Source: Lysobacter_C viscosus
Lineage (GTDB): Bacteria; Pseudomonadota; Gammaproteobacteria; Xanthomonadales; Xanthomonadaceae
DNA: 64,000 bases
Direction: 5' to 3'
Assembly (NCBI RefSeq): GCF_046600715.1
Contig: NZ_JBJMAV010000001.1
Span: forward strand, 434,001-498,000
In this document: positions 36,207-44,440 of the stretch, in pieces
Position numbering within the stretch: the first letter of the stretch is position 1
Layout of the letters: the number at the start of each line of letters is the position of its first letter
Program-made: the position numbers and the translations under genes
The notes under the pieces: model-generated
Database searches by the model: none
The model's input: only the letters and a program-made list of their open reading frames with translations
What the model was told of the DNA's origin: nothing

Positions 36207-36245
36207 GTCGAATGCATACAAGGTTGATTCGACGGGGTTTTTCGT
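36207..36245 (+). promoter_or_regulatory. Inverted repeat followed by T run in the ppsR leader
   Basis: GTCGAAT and ATTCGAC form a perfect 7-bp inverted repeat spaced by 13 nt, followed by GGGGTTTTTC, 40 nt before the ppsR ATG. It could be an attenuator hairpin ahead of ppsR or an operator in the 172-nt region shared with divergent ppsA. Confidence 0.5.
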
Positions 36246-36284
36246 ATGGAGCGGCCCGCGCGGCGGGCATGGCGGAGGTTTCCG

Positions 36285-37106
36285 ATGACCGGATTGCGCC
36301 CGGTGTTCTATGTATCCGACGGCACCGGCATTACCGCCGAAACCATTGGCCACAGCCTGTTGACCCAGTTCACGACCACGCGTTTCGTCAGCGACCGGAT
36401 CTCCTTCGTGGACAGCGTCGAGCGGGCCCACGAGGCGGCCGACCGGATCCGCGCCGCCGCCGAACTGCATGGCGTGCGTCCCGTGGTCATCAACTCCTGC
36501 ATGGACGTCACGGTGGGGTCGGCATTGGCGGAAAGCGGAGCGCTGATGCTGGACGTGTTCGCGCCTTTCATCGAACCGCTCGAGCAGGAGCTCGGGGAAA
36601 CCCGCCAGCACACGGTCGGCCGCGCGCACGGCCTGGTGGACTTCGAGACCTACCATCGCCGGATCAACGCGATGAACTACGCACTCAGCCACGATGACGG
36701 CGCCAGCATCGACTACGACGAGGCCGACCTGATCCTGGTCGCGGTGTCACGCGCCGGAAAGACGCCAACCTGCGTCTACCTGGCACTGCATCACGGGGTG
36801 CGTGCGGCGAACTACCCGCTGACCGAGGAAGACCTCGAGCACGACCGGTTGCCGCCGCGCCTGCGCGCGCATCGCAGCAAGCTCTTCGGGCTCACCATCG
36901 ACCCGGTGCGGTTGCAGCAGATCCGTCAGGAGCGTCGCCCGGACTCGCGCTACGCTCGCCTGGAAACGTGCCGTAGCGAGGTGGCGGCAGCCGAAATGAT
37001 GTTCCGCGCCGAGCGCATTCCGACGCTCAGTACCACGCATACGTCGATCGAGGAGATCTCCAGCAAGGTGCTGTCGACCCTCGGGTTGCGCAGGGAAATG
37101 TTCTAG
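36285..37106 (+). CDS. ppsR: PEP synthase regulatory kinase/pyrophosphorylase
   Basis: A 273-residue DUF299 protein that inactivates PEP synthase by ADP-dependent phosphorylation of a Thr and reactivates it by Pi-dependent dephosphorylation. The conserved N-terminal YVSDGTGITAETIGHSLLTQF and the P-loop-like LVAVSRAGKTPTCVYLA are intact, as is the C-terminal TTHTSIEEISSKVL. GGAGG lies 7 nt before the ATG at 36285; a longer version from 36246 is less likely. It is divergent from its target gene ppsA, the standard arrangement. Confidence 0.95.
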   Translation: MTGLRPVFYVSDGTGITAETIGHSLLTQFTTTRFVSDRISFVDSVERAHEAADRIRAAAELHGVRPVVINSCMDVTVGSALAESGALMLDVFAPFIEPLEQELGETRQHTVGRAHGLVDFETYHRRINAMNYALSHDDGASIDYDEADLILVAVSRAGKTPTCVYLALHHGVRAANYPLTEEDLEHDRLPPRLRAHRSKLFGLTIDPVRLQQIRQERRPDSRYARLETCRSEVAAAEMMFRAERIPTLSTTHTSIEEISSKVLSTLGLRREMF

Positions 37107-37220
37107 CCACCTCGGGTGCCCGCAGCCGCCAAGGGCTGGCCGGGTGAACGCTTAACGTAGGGCGCGCGATAGCCTTCGTCAACGCTGCCGCGGCGCGTGG
37201 CGCGCGTGTAGCATCGGCGC

Positions 37221-37718
37221 ATGGGTTCAATCTCTTCCGTACGCGTCGCGCGCATCCCCCGGCTCAGCCGCCTTGGCTGGCTGATGGGGCTGTACGCCGA
37301 GAACCATGCTCGCCTGCAGGCACTGTTCGACCCCGCATCGCTTGCCCGGGGCCGGCATGACTCGAGCGTCGGCGACGGGCTGGACGTGTGCGTCGATATC
37401 CTGGAGCAGCATCGCTTCACCACCGAGCTGCGCTTGACGTATGCGATGCCCGACCCGGTGACCGGGGAGCCCGATCCTTCGGCCTACCTGCGCCTGTACA
37501 ACGACACCCGCCAGGCAGAGGCGACCCACTGCTACGTGGGGCGTCGCTGGCAGGACGCCATCGGCATGTATCCGCCGCCGCTGGAGGTCATCGGGCATCG
37601 CATGCGCATGAACACCTTCCTCGGAAAGTGGCTGGAATACCTGGCCGAGCAGGGCCATGGCGCAGGGACCCTGCAGCGCACCGGGGAAATTTCCGAAGGA
37701 CTCGCAAAGACCGCTTGA
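37221..37718 (+). CDS. DUF1249 family protein
   Basis: This 165-residue soluble protein matches DUF1249 (YqiB type): LGWLMGLYAENHARLQALF near the start, LEQHRFTTELRLTYAM in the middle, LRLYNDTRQAEATHCYVG, then LGKWLEYLAEQGH near the C-terminus. The family's role is unknown; in some genomes it lies near cAMP-phosphodiesterase genes, which is not the case here. The tRNA genes follow 44 nt downstream. Confidence 0.82.
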   Translation: MGSISSVRVARIPRLSRLGWLMGLYAENHARLQALFDPASLARGRHDSSVGDGLDVCVDILEQHRFTTELRLTYAMPDPVTGEPDPSAYLRLYNDTRQAEATHCYVGRRWQDAIGMYPPPLEVIGHRMRMNTFLGKWLEYLAEQGHGAGTLQRTGEISEGLAKTA

Positions 37719-37762
37719 CGGCCACCGGAACCGTCCCTAAGCTTGTCGACTTTCCAGCACGT

Positions 37763-37838
<76 letters not shown>

Positions 37839-37902
37839 CTTCAAAGGTTGTTCGTTGCCCGGCTGAGTGAAAGCAGCCGAACCCGGTGCGATCGACCACT
37901 GC

Positions 37903-37978
37903 GTCCCCATCGTCTAGAGGCCTAGGACACAACCCTTTCACGGTTGCGACCGGGGTTCGAATCCCCGTGGGGACGCCA
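37903..37978 (+). tRNA. tRNA-Glu(TTC)
   Basis: A 76-nt cloverleaf with the 3' CCA encoded. Acceptor GTCCCCA pairs with TGGGGAC and the discriminator is G. The anticodon stem CAACC/GGTTG has loop CTTTCAC giving anticodon TTC, and the T arm is CGGGG/CCCCG around TTCGAAT. It follows tRNA-Ala by 64 nt, and the two probably share a transcript ended by the terminator just downstream. Confidence 0.97.
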
Positions 37979-37991
37979 CTTTACGCAGCGC

Positions 37992-38026
37992 AACGAAGGC
38001 CACCTCCGGGTGGCCTTCGTTTTTTT
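37992..38026 (+). terminator. Strong Rho-independent terminator of the tRNA operon
   Basis: ACGAAGGCCACC and GGTGGCCTTCGT form a perfect 12-bp stem with a TCCG loop, followed by seven T. It lies 14 nt after tRNA-Glu. Confidence 0.95.
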
Positions 38027-38078
38027 CGTGCGCGGGCCGAGTGCGACGCGACCCGGACGGGCCCCGTCTGCGGCCAGA

Positions 38079-38645
38079 TCAGGTTCCGTCGTTCGCCGCG
38101 GAGGAGGGTTCCGGCGTCTGCTGGTGGCGCGAAAACTCCGTTGTGGTGCCGTCCCGGTGCACCAGTTCGACCGTGTAGGGCTGGGTACGGCCGTCCGGCA
38201 TTTCCATGCCGGGCGAACCTGCCGGCATCCCCGGCAGCACCAAGCCCTTGGCGTCGGGACGCTCTGCAAGCAACCGCCTCACGTCGCCGGCCGGGACATG
38301 GCCTTCGATGAAGTAGCCGCCTACCTCGGCGGTGTGGCACGAGCCCTTGCCCAGCGGCACGCCGACCCGCTCCTTGACCGCACCGACGTCGTCGCTGTCG
38401 GTCACCTCGACGGTGAAACCCGCCTCGCGCATGTGGTCGACCCACAAGGTGCAGCAACCGCAACTGGCGCTCTTGTGGACGTGGACGACACTGGCTTCGG
38501 TGACCTGCGCAGCCTCGGGCGCGGCCTGGGTCACGGGGGTTGCCGGTTCGGCGACGGTGCAGGCTGTCTCCGGCGCGCGTGCGCAAGCCGTCATGGCAGC
38601 GCCTGCCAGGACCAGCGCGACGATCGATGTGGTTGGGTGCTTCAT
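38079..38645 (-). CDS. DUF411 periplasmic metal-binding protein
   Basis: The 188-residue protein has a signal peptide with a possible weak lipobox (MTACARAP), a Pro/Ala-rich linker, then a DUF411 domain. The motif HKSASCGCCTLWVDHM contains the CxCC cluster expected to bind copper, followed by GSCHTAEVGGYFIEGHVPAGDV and GLVLPGMPAGSPGMEM. DUF411 proteins are common in copper- and silver-resistance operons. GAGGAC lies 6 nt before the ATG. It is the last gene of the copper operon, 59 nt after copB. Confidence 0.88.
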   Translation of the reverse strand: MKHPTTSIVALVLAGAAMTACARAPETACTVAEPATPVTQAAPEAAQVTEASVVHVHKSASCGCCTLWVDHMREAGFTVEVTDSDDVGAVKERVGVPLGKGSCHTAEVGGYFIEGHVPAGDVRRLLAERPDAKGLVLPGMPAGSPGMEMPDGRTQPYTVELVHRDGTTTEFSRHQQTPEPSSAANDGT

Positions 38646-38704
38646 TTCGGTGTCCTCGAGGTTGTTCGGAATGTTCGGGAAGTTGGGACGGGTGGCGATC
38701 GCGC

Positions 38705-39871
38705 TCAGAACCAGACGCGCACGCCGGCGACCAGCAGGGTGTCATCGACCGGCTCGCCTTCTGCTCGACGATAGTCGGCGGTACCGCCGAATGCGCGCTC
38801 GCGGACCAGGCCGATGTAGGGGGCGAACTCGCGACGGATTTCGTACCGGAGCCGCAACCCCGCCTCGGCCCTGGACAGACCCGACCCGATGCCCCGGGCG
38901 GGGTCATCCTGGCCGTGGAATTCAAGCTCCACCAGCGGCTGCAGGATCAGCCGGTTGGTGAACAGCACCTCGTACTCGACCTCGACCTGGGCCGCGGTCC
39001 GGCCCGATTCGCCCACGTACGCCGTGGCCGACACTTCGAACATGTAGGGCGCCAGGCCCTGCACGCCGATCGCGGCCCACGACCGCGACGGCCCGGGCTC
39101 GAACTCATGGCGCACGCCAGCCAGCACGTCCCACCAGGGCGTCACGCTGCGGCCGTACAGCACCTCGAGGTCCGCCGACTCGACTTGACCTTCCGCACGC
39201 TCGCCCTCGCTGCGTACCCACAGGCGGTCGAGGTCCGTGCCGAACCACCCCTGCGCCTCCCACGCCTGGCCCTGGCCGTGATCACCCTTGGTGGCTTCCA
39301 GGCGGTTGAACAGGACGAAGCTGTTGAATTCCGAGGGGTGCTCCATGCTGTGCTCAAGCGGCGCGAAAGCAGCGGCGCGGTCGGCATCGGTGACCGGGGG
39401 AATCGGCTCAATCGGCTGGGACGGGGCAGGGGGCTTTGGGCCTTCCACTTGCGGGTGATCCATTCCCGAGTGATCCATCGCTGGGTGATCCACTTCCGGG
39501 TCGTCCATCCCCGAGTGATCCATCCCGGAGTGATCCATCCCGGAGTGATCCATCCCGGAGTGATCCATTCGGGAGTGATCCATCCCGGAATGATCTATTC
39601 CGGACTGCTCCGCCTCCGGGGCAGCCATTTCGGAGTGCTCCATACCACCGTGGTCCATCCCCGAGTGATCCACACCCTCTGCCTCGGTGCGCGACGGAAC
39701 ACCGCTCGCGGAGTCGTGTGCATCGGCATGCGGGCTGGGGGCGGCGGGCGGCGCGTCGGCCTCCGGTACGGGCGACGGTGGATGGTGGTCGTGCTGCTGT
39801 GCCATGGCGGTGGAAGCCGACGACAGCAACAGAAGCAGGGCGAGGGGCCGCATGACCGGGCGCGTGCTCAT
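38705..39871 (-). CDS. copB: Copper resistance protein B
   Basis: This 388-residue outer-membrane protein has a signal peptide (cleavage near AMA-QQ). Residues 67-141 form a His/Met/Asp-rich array of repeated DHSGM pentapeptides, suited to binding Cu(I) and Cu(II). After a Pro-rich hinge comes the CopB beta-barrel (NSFVLFNRLEATKG, WFGTDLDRLWVRSEGE, and RREFAPYIGLVRERAFG near the end). CopB with CopA gives periplasmic copper sequestration and oxidation. The ATG at 39871 overlaps the copA stop by 4 nt (ATGA). Confidence 0.94.
   Translation of the reverse strand: MSTRPVMRPLALLLLLSSASTAMAQQHDHHPPSPVPEADAPPAAPSPHADAHDSASGVPSRTEAEGVDHSGMDHGGMEHSEMAAPEAEQSGIDHSGMDHSRMDHSGMDHSGMDHSGMDHSGMDDPEVDHPAMDHSGMDHPQVEGPKPPAPSQPIEPIPPVTDADRAAAFAPLEHSMEHPSEFNSFVLFNRLEATKGDHGQGQAWEAQGWFGTDLDRLWVRSEGERAEGQVESADLEVLYGRSVTPWWDVLAGVRHEFEPGPSRSWAAIGVQGLAPYMFEVSATAYVGESGRTAAQVEVEYEVLFTNRLILQPLVELEFHGQDDPARGIGSGLSRAEAGLRLRYEIRREFAPYIGLVRERAFGGTADYRRAEGEPVDDTLLVAGVRVWF
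39449..39673 (-). repeat. 15-bp in-frame tandem repeat array in copB
   Basis: Repeats of the 15-bp unit encode DHSGM-type pentapeptides. The most regular part, about 39512-39605, shows consecutive copies of GATCCATCCCGGAGT on the plus strand with few changes; flanking units have diverged to forms such as DHPAM and EHSEM. Whole-unit gain or loss would keep the reading frame. Confidence 0.85.
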
Positions 39872-41661
39872 TCCTCGATCCTCACTTCGCGCATCATCCC
39901 GGCTTCCATGTGGTAGAGCAGGTGGCAGTGGTAGGCCCAGCGGCCGAGTGCATCGGCGCGCACGCGATAACTGCGGCGGGTACCGGGCGGCATGTCGACC
40001 GTGTGCTTGCGGACCATGAACTCGCCATTCTCGTCCTCCACGTCGCTCCACACGCCATGCAGGTGGATGGGGTGGGTCATCATCGTGTCGTTGACCAGAA
40101 CGATGCGCATGCGTTCGCCGTAATTGAGCCGCAGGGGTTCGGCGTCCACGAACTTCCGGCCGTCGAACGACCACGCGAACTTTTCCATGTGCCCGGTCAG
40201 GTGCAGCTCGATCTCGCGGCCGGGATCGCGGCCGTCGGGATCTGGGAACAGGCTGCGCATGTCACCGTACGTCAGTACCTTGCGGCCGTTGTCGCGCAGG
40301 CCGATGCCGGGGTCGTGGAGCTTGGGCTCCGGCGTCATCGTCTGCATGTCGACCAGGGGGTTGCCGTCCTCGCTGGCCGGGTGCGACTGCATGGCACCGC
40401 TGCCTTGCGCCCCATGGGCACCGTGGCCCATTGCCGCGCCGCAGCCGCCTTCCATGCCCTTCATGCTGGCCCCGCAGCTGGCTTCCGTGCCCTTCATCGC
40501 ACCCATGTCGTGGCCGCCGTGGCCCATGTCGGCCATCGTCAGCAGCGGTCGGGGGTCGGGTCGGGGGACGGGCGCCTGCAGGCCAGGGCGCACCGCCAGG
40601 GTGCCTCGCGAGTATCCGGTGCGGCCCATGTCCTGGGCGAAGATGGTGAACGCATCCTGGCCACTGGGCTCGACGAGGACATCGAACGTCTCGGCCACGG
40701 CGATGCGGAATTCGTCCACCGACACCGGGTGGATGGGCATCCCGTCCGCCGCCACCACGGTCATCTTCAGGCCGGGGATGCGGACATCGAAGTAGGTCAT
40801 GGCCGAGCCGTTGATGAAGCGCAGCAGCACCTTCTCACCGGACCGGAACAGGCCGGTCCAGTTCCCGTCGGGCGCGGTCCCGTTCATCAGGTAGGTGTAG
40901 GTGTGCGCGTTGACGTCCGAGATGTCGGTCGGCGTCATCCGCATCTCGCCCCACATCTTGCGGTCTTCGATCGTCTCGGCCAGGCCCATGCGCCGCACGT
41001 CGCGGATGAAGTCGCCAACGGTCGGCTTGTAGTAGTTGTCGTACTCGGAGAACTTCTTGAGCCGGCGGAACAGGGCGCCCGGGTCCAGGTCGGTCCAGTC
41101 CGAGAGCAGCACCACGTGCTCCCGGTCGAAGGCATAGGGCAGGGGCTCGGCGGGGTCGACCACGATGGCGCCGTACAGCCCCGCCTGTTCCTGGAACAGC
41201 GAATGGCTGTGGTACCAGTAGGTGCCGGACTGCTTCAGGCGGAAGCGGTACTGGTAGGTCTCGCCGGGATGGATGCCGTCGAAACTCATCCCCGGCACGC
41301 CGTCCATGTTGGCCGGCAGGAGGATGCCGTGCCAGTGGATCGAGCTCATGGCATCACGCAGGCGGTTGGCAACCCGCAGCGTGACCGTGTCGCCCTCGCG
41401 CCAGCGCAACGTAGGCGCCGGCAGCGACCCGTTGACGGTGAGGGCGGGCCGCGTGCGGCCGGTGAAATTGACCGGCGAGGTGCCGATCGACAGGTCGAAC
41501 TCGGTACCCGTCAGCACCGGAGCGTTTCCTTGGGAGTGGCCCGCGGCCGCCCATGCCGGGCCACGCCACAGACCCAGGCCCGCGGTGACGCCACCCATTG
41601 CGAGGCCGGTAACAAACCGGCGGCGCCCGATATCGGGCGGAATTCGGAAATCGGATTTCAT
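39868..41661 (-). CDS. copA: Copper resistance multicopper oxidase CopA
   Basis: The 597-residue protein has a Tat signal (GRRRFVTGLAMG) and three cupredoxin domains. Copper ligand motifs are SIHWHG and WYHSHS in domain 1, and HPIHLHG plus YHCHLLYHMEAGMM in domain 3. A Met/His-rich insert (DMGHGGHDMGAMKG and later MGHGAHGAQGSG) is typical of PcoA/CopA. It probably oxidises Cu(I) in the periplasm. The ATG at 41661 puts the twin-Arg motif near residue 14; an upstream start at 41757 would bury it. It lies 139 nt after copL and is translationally coupled to copB. Confidence 0.96.
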   Translation of the reverse strand: MKSDFRIPPDIGRRRFVTGLAMGGVTAGLGLWRGPAWAAAGHSQGNAPVLTGTEFDLSIGTSPVNFTGRTRPALTVNGSLPAPTLRWREGDTVTLRVANRLRDAMSSIHWHGILLPANMDGVPGMSFDGIHPGETYQYRFRLKQSGTYWYHSHSLFQEQAGLYGAIVVDPAEPLPYAFDREHVVLLSDWTDLDPGALFRRLKKFSEYDNYYKPTVGDFIRDVRRMGLAETIEDRKMWGEMRMTPTDISDVNAHTYTYLMNGTAPDGNWTGLFRSGEKVLLRFINGSAMTYFDVRIPGLKMTVVAADGMPIHPVSVDEFRIAVAETFDVLVEPSGQDAFTIFAQDMGRTGYSRGTLAVRPGLQAPVPRPDPRPLLTMADMGHGGHDMGAMKGTEASCGASMKGMEGGCGAAMGHGAHGAQGSGAMQSHPASEDGNPLVDMQTMTPEPKLHDPGIGLRDNGRKVLTYGDMRSLFPDPDGRDPGREIELHLTGHMEKFAWSFDGRKFVDAEPLRLNYGERMRIVLVNDTMMTHPIHLHGVWSDVEDENGEFMVRKHTVDMPPGTRRSYRVRADALGRWAYHCHLLYHMEAGMMREVRIEE

Positions 41662-41800
41662 GGGGGGTCCCACGATGATTGGTGTGCGGGCAGGCGGACC
41701 AGACGGGTCGCTGCCCAGGCCGATCGCAGCTGCGGAGGCCGGGAGAGCCTTCACCATGAAGGCGGACGTTTCGGTGAAGCGGGCCGCAACAGCCCAGGGC

Positions 41801-42223
41801 TCAAGCGATCGGCGGGCGGTTCAACCGCGCGAGGCGGCTCGCAATGTCCCACGTCAGGAGGGAACTCGCAGGTGCGGCCCGGTATGCACGGGACAAGGCT
41901 CCAGCGGATGCGACCACCATCGGGGCAGCCACATGCATGCAGCTGCAGTCACAGCCCTGCTCGCCGCCGCAACATGCGGCCTCGGAACCGGTCTCCGGGG
42001 TCACTTTCGACGCCATGGACGGACCGGAGTCATGGCATGGCCTGGCGGCGCGGGCGTCTTGCAGATCCGATGCCGCTGCCCGCGGATACTCTCCGGTGGG
42101 TTCCATCGAATGGGTCGCATGGTCCGAGTCCAATGCCACCGCGCGCGCAGACAGCCCCGGACCCGCCAGCACGAGGGCCAGGATCAGGGAAACGCGTAGA
42201 GCCAGGGCGAGGAAGCGATGCAT
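41801..42223 (-). CDS. copL: CopL-family metal-binding regulatory protein
   Basis: The 140-residue protein has a hydrophobic N-terminal signal (ALALRVSLILALVLAG) and a compact Cys-rich centre (ACCGGEQGCDCSCMH). It precedes copA and copB, exactly as in the Xanthomonas copLAB operon, where copL is needed for copper-inducible expression. The start at ATG 42223 gives MHRFLALALR; an in-frame codon at 42277 would add 18 unlikely residues. How a probably secreted peptide controls transcription is not settled for the family. Confidence 0.88.
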   Translation of the reverse strand: MHRFLALALRVSLILALVLAGPGLSARAVALDSDHATHSMEPTGEYPRAAASDLQDARAARPCHDSGPSMASKVTPETGSEAACCGGEQGCDCSCMHVAAPMVVASAGALSRAYRAAPASSLLTWDIASRLARLNRPPIA

Positions 42224-42862
42224 GGCGTCAGCATTAGATGAGGCGGCAAGGGTGCCCGCGCAAGGGTGCCGGATCAAGGTTCGCTGTACATAATATGCAT
42301 TATGCGAAGTTCAAGATCGCGAAAGGTTGTCCTGCAATGGACGCAGAGCACGTCGCATGCGTTCCGCTCCCTCCTCACGGACGACGCCATGCAACGCCCT
42401 CCCTGCTGGCCTGAAGGCCACGCCTGCCCCAACACCTGCGCCGCGCAGCACTAGCGTCGAGCCGTCCACACCGAAACGCGCCTGGTCGAACAACCCACAC
42501 CGACGAGCGCGCCGCCTCGCTGAGAGATGGCTATCGGGCCGGGCAGCACCCTTTAATCGCAACTCGATGACCAGCCGGGCCGCGCCACGGCGTTCTGCAG
42601 TGCAGCGAAACCGCGTTCTGCTGCAGCGCACATCAGCCTGTGAGGAGCCGATCCAGTCGCTTGAAAGGCAGAAAAGGGTCAATTCAGCTTGGATGTGACG
42701 GGTCATGCATGACAAGTGGGATGGAGCGCACGTTTTTACATGGCCACCGTCGGTTGACTCCGCCGGGCCCGGTGCAGCGGCTCTCTCCGAGCCCGGGTGC
42801 AAGCCATCGAAGTGCAGACGTAGCCGTATCCATCCTCCAACGTACTCAAGGAGTAACACCGC
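42224..42862. other. Gene-free region between copL and the alpha-lytic protease gene
   Basis: This 639-nt stretch separates two divergent genes. It holds the copL leader and promoter signals at its left end and the AAGGAG Shine-Dalgarno of the protease at 42848-42853. Short open frames exist on both strands but have no recognisable protein features or ribosome sites. Much of it is less GC-rich than its surroundings, which suits a long regulatory region for a tightly controlled secreted enzyme. No clear -35/-10 pair for the protease was found. Confidence 0.5.
42246..42304 (-). promoter_or_regulatory. copL leader and promoter region with repeats
   Basis: Two 11-bp direct copies of GCAAGGGTGCC lie at 42246-42256 and 42260-42270, in the presumed copL 5' leader. 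Further upstream an inverted repeat CATAAT-ATGC-ATTATG (42289-42304) forms an AT-rich island in GC-rich DNA. On the minus strand TTGAAC lies 16 nt before TATGTA, a weak promoter match. These are candidate copper-response elements; no known consensus is claimed. Confidence 0.45.
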
Positions 42863-44047
42863 ATGCACGCATCGCCCCGCCGATCCCGCTCCGCACTGGC
42901 CTCAGTTGCGCTGGCGACATCCACTCTCCTGTCCGCTGGCATCGCTTCAGCCACGGATTCGTTCGACCCGCAGCTGCAGTTCGCCATGCAGCGCGACCTC
43001 GGCATCTTCCCGCACCAGGTGGCGCAGTACCTGCGGACAGAGCGCCTCGCCGCAGCCCAGGAACACAACGCCCGTCGTCAATTGGGCGCCAATTTCGCCG
43101 GCAGCTGGATTGAGCGCGCGTCTGACGGCACCTTCCGCTATGTCGTCGCCAGCAGCCGCGCCGGTGCGGCGATCCCGGGCGCGGAAATGCGCCGGGTCCG
43201 CTTCTCGATGAAGCAGCTCGACAGCGCGAAGTCGCGCCTGGATGACCTGCAGCGCGTTGCGGCCAATCGCCAGCAGATGCTGCGTGGCGTGCAGTCCTGG
43301 CACGTCGACCCGATCACCAACAGCGTGGTCGTGAACGTGGCGCCGGACGGCACCGACAACGCGGTCGACTTCGTCGCTGTCAGCGGCATCGACACCGCGA
43401 CCGTTCGCTTCAACACGGTGCCGGGCACGATCGAAACGCTTGCCGATATCGTCGGAGGCTACGAGTACCGCGTCAATGGTTCGTCGCTGTGCTCGATCGG
43501 TTTCTCGGTGACGCGTAGCGGCACGCGTGGCTTTGCGACGGCGGGTCACTGCGGCGACGTCGGCGATAGCGTGGCCGTGAGCGGGCAGTCCGTGGGCACG
43601 TTCAAGGCCTCGCGGTTCCCGTACAACGACCGCGCGTGGGTGAGCGTCAGCAGCTCCCACAGGCTGTGGGGCCTCGTCTACAACTACAGCGCCCAGAACT
43701 GGGTGCCGGTGCGCGGCAGCTACGAGTCGGGGATCGGCGGCGCGCTGTGCCGTTCGGGTCGGACCACCGGCTGGAAGTGCGGATCCATCACCGCCAAGAA
43801 CGTGACCGTGAACTATTCGGTGGGCGCGGTGTACGGCCTCACACAGACCAATGTCTGCACCGGCCGCGGCGATTCCGGCGGCTCCTGGATCACCGGCAGC
43901 AACCAGGCGCAGGGCCTGACTTCGGGCGGCAACCTGCCGGCCGGCAGCAACGATAACTGCAGCCTGTCGAGCTCGCAGCGCCAGACGTACTTCGAGCGCA
44001 TCAACCCGGTACTCAGCGCCTACGGTCTGAGCCTCGTGCTCGGCTGA
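42863..44047 (+). CDS. Alpha-lytic-type secreted serine protease (S1E), preproenzyme
   Basis: The 394-residue precursor has a signal peptide (cleavage near residue 30), a pro region of about 163 residues that acts as a folding chaperone in this family, and a mature protease from about Ala194 (ADIVGG, compare ANIVGG in Lysobacter alpha-lytic protease). Catalytic residues are His229 (TAGHC), Asp256 (YNDRAWV) and Ser338 (GRGDSGGSW). Cysteines 210/230, 296/306 and 332/366 fit the three known disulfides. Two pocket Met residues of alpha-lytic protease are Thr here (Thr333, Thr353). AAGGAG lies 9 nt before the ATG. A terminator follows. Confidence 0.96.
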   Translation: MHASPRRSRSALASVALATSTLLSAGIASATDSFDPQLQFAMQRDLGIFPHQVAQYLRTERLAAAQEHNARRQLGANFAGSWIERASDGTFRYVVASSRAGAAIPGAEMRRVRFSMKQLDSAKSRLDDLQRVAANRQQMLRGVQSWHVDPITNSVVVNVAPDGTDNAVDFVAVSGIDTATVRFNTVPGTIETLADIVGGYEYRVNGSSLCSIGFSVTRSGTRGFATAGHCGDVGDSVAVSGQSVGTFKASRFPYNDRAWVSVSSSHRLWGLVYNYSAQNWVPVRGSYESGIGGALCRSGRTTGWKCGSITAKNVTVNYSVGAVYGLTQTNVCTGRGDSGGSWITGSNQAQGLTSGGNLPAGSNDNCSLSSSQRQTYFERINPVLSAYGLSLVLG

Positions 44048-44440
44048 TATCGATGCGAATGTGAAGCCCTACCCCCGCAAGGCGCTCACGTGGGTGCTGA
44101 AGCAGTACGCCTGACGGGGAACAGGCCGTGATCCAAAAGGGAGCGCCCACTTCGGTGGGCGTCTTCCTGTCTGCATCGCACGGGGTGCAGCAGATGCTCG
44201 AGCTGGGCGGGGAGTGCTGCGGGTTCTCTCGGCGCTGGACGCCGGGTCTAGCAGCACCGGTGGTCTCCAACCCGCTCGAAACACTGCATGCCCTCGGCTA
44301 CAGGTTGCGCACCATTGGTTCACAAATACGAAGATTGCGAAGTCAAACCCCGAGGGAGTCGGGCAACCTCGCGTTTCCCCGTCCGATTGGGCCATGCTCC
44401 GGCATCATTCGACACTCCGCTACCCGCCTCGAGGCCAGCG
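44048..44440. other. Gene-free region between protease and PQQ-type dehydrogenase
   Basis: This 393-nt gap contains a terminator at 44142-44166 for the protease gene. Just after the protease stop, a 22-codon open stretch ends in the protein-like tail KPYPRKALTWVLKQYA and a TGA at about 44115; it has no start codon or ribosome site and could be a relic. The right part (about 44310-44440) is mildly AT-richer and probably carries the promoter of the next gene, but no convincing boxes were found. Confidence 0.45.
44142..44166 (+). terminator. Rho-independent-type terminator after the protease gene
   Basis: CGCCCAC and GTGGGCG pair around a TTCG tetraloop, extendable by an adjacent G-T pair, followed by TCTTCCT. 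It lies about 95 nt after the protease stop codon. Confidence 0.7.

Noticed and set aside
39449..39673. Regular short repeats that could suggest a CRISPR array
   Set aside because: The units are contiguous 15-bp copies without spacers, in frame inside copB, and encode the expected Met/His copper-binding pentapeptides. No cas gene is present.
39910..42237. A 775-codon open frame antisense to copA and copL
   Set aside because: It is a codon-bias shadow: high-GC genes leave long stop-free antisense frames. It has no ribosome site, domain or signal, while the opposite strand encodes textbook copper proteins.
42311..42868. A 185-codon minus-strand frame between copL and the protease gene
   Set aside because: The translation is Arg/Gly/Ser-rich without domains, it has no Shine-Dalgarno, and it would start inside the protease signal-peptide coding region.
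44048..44118. Short frame ending KPYPRKALTWVLKQYA after the protease gene as a pseudogene fragment
   Set aside because: It looks protein-like but is only about 20 codons, has no start or ribosome site, and matches no family I can name. It is noted in the intergenic entry only.
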